Of a stretch of 25,937 nt of DNA, positions 25,293-25,937 are shown piece after piece; the stretch's first letter is position 1, and each line of letters opens with the position of its first letter. Below the pieces are notes generated by a model. It was not told the DNA's origin. It did not search any database and saw only the letters and a list, made by a program, of their open reading frames with translations. The stretch spans positions 1 through 25,937 of the forward strand of contig CAYMFU010000025.1 of assembly GCA_964389805.1 (NCBI GenBank), written 5' to 3'. Origin of the DNA: JAGTVG01 sp964389805 (GTDB lineage: Bacteria; Bacteroidota; Bacteroidia; Cytophagales; Cyclobacteriaceae). The position numbers and the translations under genes are program-made.

Positions 25293-25937
25293 TTATCCCC
25301 CTATTTTTGTTTTAAATCCAGCATTTTTTAAAATATCTGAATATTCTTCTACCAATCCTGCCGGCGGCTCCTCAAAAATTTGGTTCATCCCAATATTGAA
25401 TTTACCATATTTAGCACATCCTATCTTGTGGTACGGCAATAAGTGAACTTCATTGAAATTATCACAAAGTCGACTTGACAAATATTCACTCAATCGGTCA
25501 ATGTCCTTTTCTTCATCATTTATTCCCGGAATAACTGGGATCCTTGCAGTTACATTGAATCCTGCATTAATCAACCAGTTAAAATTTCTCAGGATAACAT
25601 CATTTTTAACACCCGTAAATTGTTTATGCTTCACGTTATCTAAATGCTTGATGTCAAACAAAAACAAGTCCACCAGGGATGCTATATTTCTTATTATCTC
25701 CACTTGAGCATAGCCACTTGTATCAAGGGCTGTATGGATTTTTTCAGACTGACATTTCTTTAAGAATTTGTTAAGAAAGGGATATTGTGTGAGTGGCTCA
25801 CCGCCTGAACATGTGATGCCACCACCTGACTCCTCGTAAAATATGCTATCTTTTAGTATTTCGGTTAATAATTGTTCAGGCGTATAGTATGTTCCTATGG
25901 TTTTTTCCGAAGTAAATTCCTTTTCTCCAATTTTATC
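25293..25937 (-). CDS. Glycyl-radical enzyme activating protein (radical SAM), 5' end missing
   Basis: The frame is open from the window edge to the TAA at 25293 (214 codons). It includes 'GGGITCSGGEPLTQYPFL' (the SAM-binding GGEP motif of activases), 'HTALDTSGYA', 'LVDLFLFDIKHLD', 'RIPVIPGIND' and 'VHLLPYHKIGCAKYG', the standard order in PflA/HypE-type enzymes. The CX3CX2C cluster motif lies outside the window. The product should abstract the hydrogen from Gly762 of the neighbouring dehydratase using S-adenosylmethionine. It is the upstream gene of the visible cluster, 9 bases from the dehydratase start. The GTG at 25703 is internal and not the start. Confidence 0.92.
   Translation of the reverse strand, partial: DKIGEKEFTSEKTIGTYYTPEQLLTEILKDSIFYEESGGGITCSGGEPLTQYPFLNKFLKKCQSEKIHTALDTSGYAQVEIIRNIASLVDLFLFDIKHLDNVKHKQFTGVKNDVILRNFNWLINAGFNVTARIPVIPGINDEEKDIDRLSEYLSSRLCDNFNEVHLLPYHKIGCAKYGKFNIGMNQIFEEPPAGLVEEYSDILKNAGFKTKIGG

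Noticed and set aside
1..25937. CRISPR arrays, tRNA/rRNA genes, insertion sequences, attachment sites
   Set aside because: Reading the gene gaps showed no regularly spaced repeats, cloverleaf sequences, transposase frames or terminal inverted repeats.

Overview
The window is AT-rich, densely packed bacterial DNA with 21 protein-coding genes (two cut by the window edges). No rRNA, tRNA, CRISPR array, transposase or phage gene was seen. The gene content points to Bacteroidota: many lipoprotein and Sec signal peptides, a 7TMR-DISM histidine kinase, a patatin/Omp85-type outer-membrane protein, a DUF4251 protein, a Bacteroidota-type fucose/rhamnose mutarotase, a GH95 enzyme, and a promoter matching the Bacteroidota form TTG-N20-TAnnTTTG at 10901-10931. 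The glycyl radical enzyme implies that the organism lives, at least part of the time, without oxygen.

Left part (1-6469): the end of a DUF2891 gene, an Nramp-related transporter that lacks the classical metal motifs, then envelope genes. A Bax-type glucosaminidase and a NodB-type deacetylase lipoprotein lie on the minus strand. They diverge, with start codons overlapping inside one CATG, from a patatin-POTRA-barrel protein on the plus strand. A lipoprotein form of MsrA follows.

Middle part (6551-15268, all minus strand): a 7TMR-DISM histidine kinase is translationally coupled to a small uncharacterised protein. Behind it, from a promoter of its own, come four tightly packed genes for exported proteins: a Pro-rich lipoprotein, two small secreted proteins and an 816-residue leucine-rich-repeat protein built from three WW-headed units. 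The N-terminal domain of the LRR protein resembles the neighbouring 192-residue protein. I know no described function for this set; it is one of the two best candidates here for an undescribed system. Upstream lie a PA0069-type radical SAM gene and an orphan lipoprotein gene.

Right part (15393-25937): an AlaX-type tRNA-editing gene is preceded by a perfect TTGACA-N17-TATAAT promoter and an intrinsic terminator that ends 7 nt before its ATG, which looks like an attenuated leader. A DUF4251 gene diverges from it. Then six minus-strand genes may form one catabolic cluster, in transcription order: glycyl-radical activase, HypD-like glycyl radical dehydratase, GH95 alpha-L-fucosidase-like lipoprotein, phosphomannose-isomerase-like cupin, sodium/solute symporter, and an exported L-rhamnose/L-fucose mutarotase-family protein. 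The pairing of a hydroxyproline-dehydratase-type enzyme with deoxyhexose release and uptake is unusual and is the other best candidate. One reading is use of fucosylated hydroxyproline-rich glycoproteins; another is a new substrate for a HypD-like enzyme. No fucI/fucK/fucA, proC or microcompartment gene is visible, but the cluster runs off the right edge.

No gene-free stretch exceeds 300 bases; the longest is 16107-16326.
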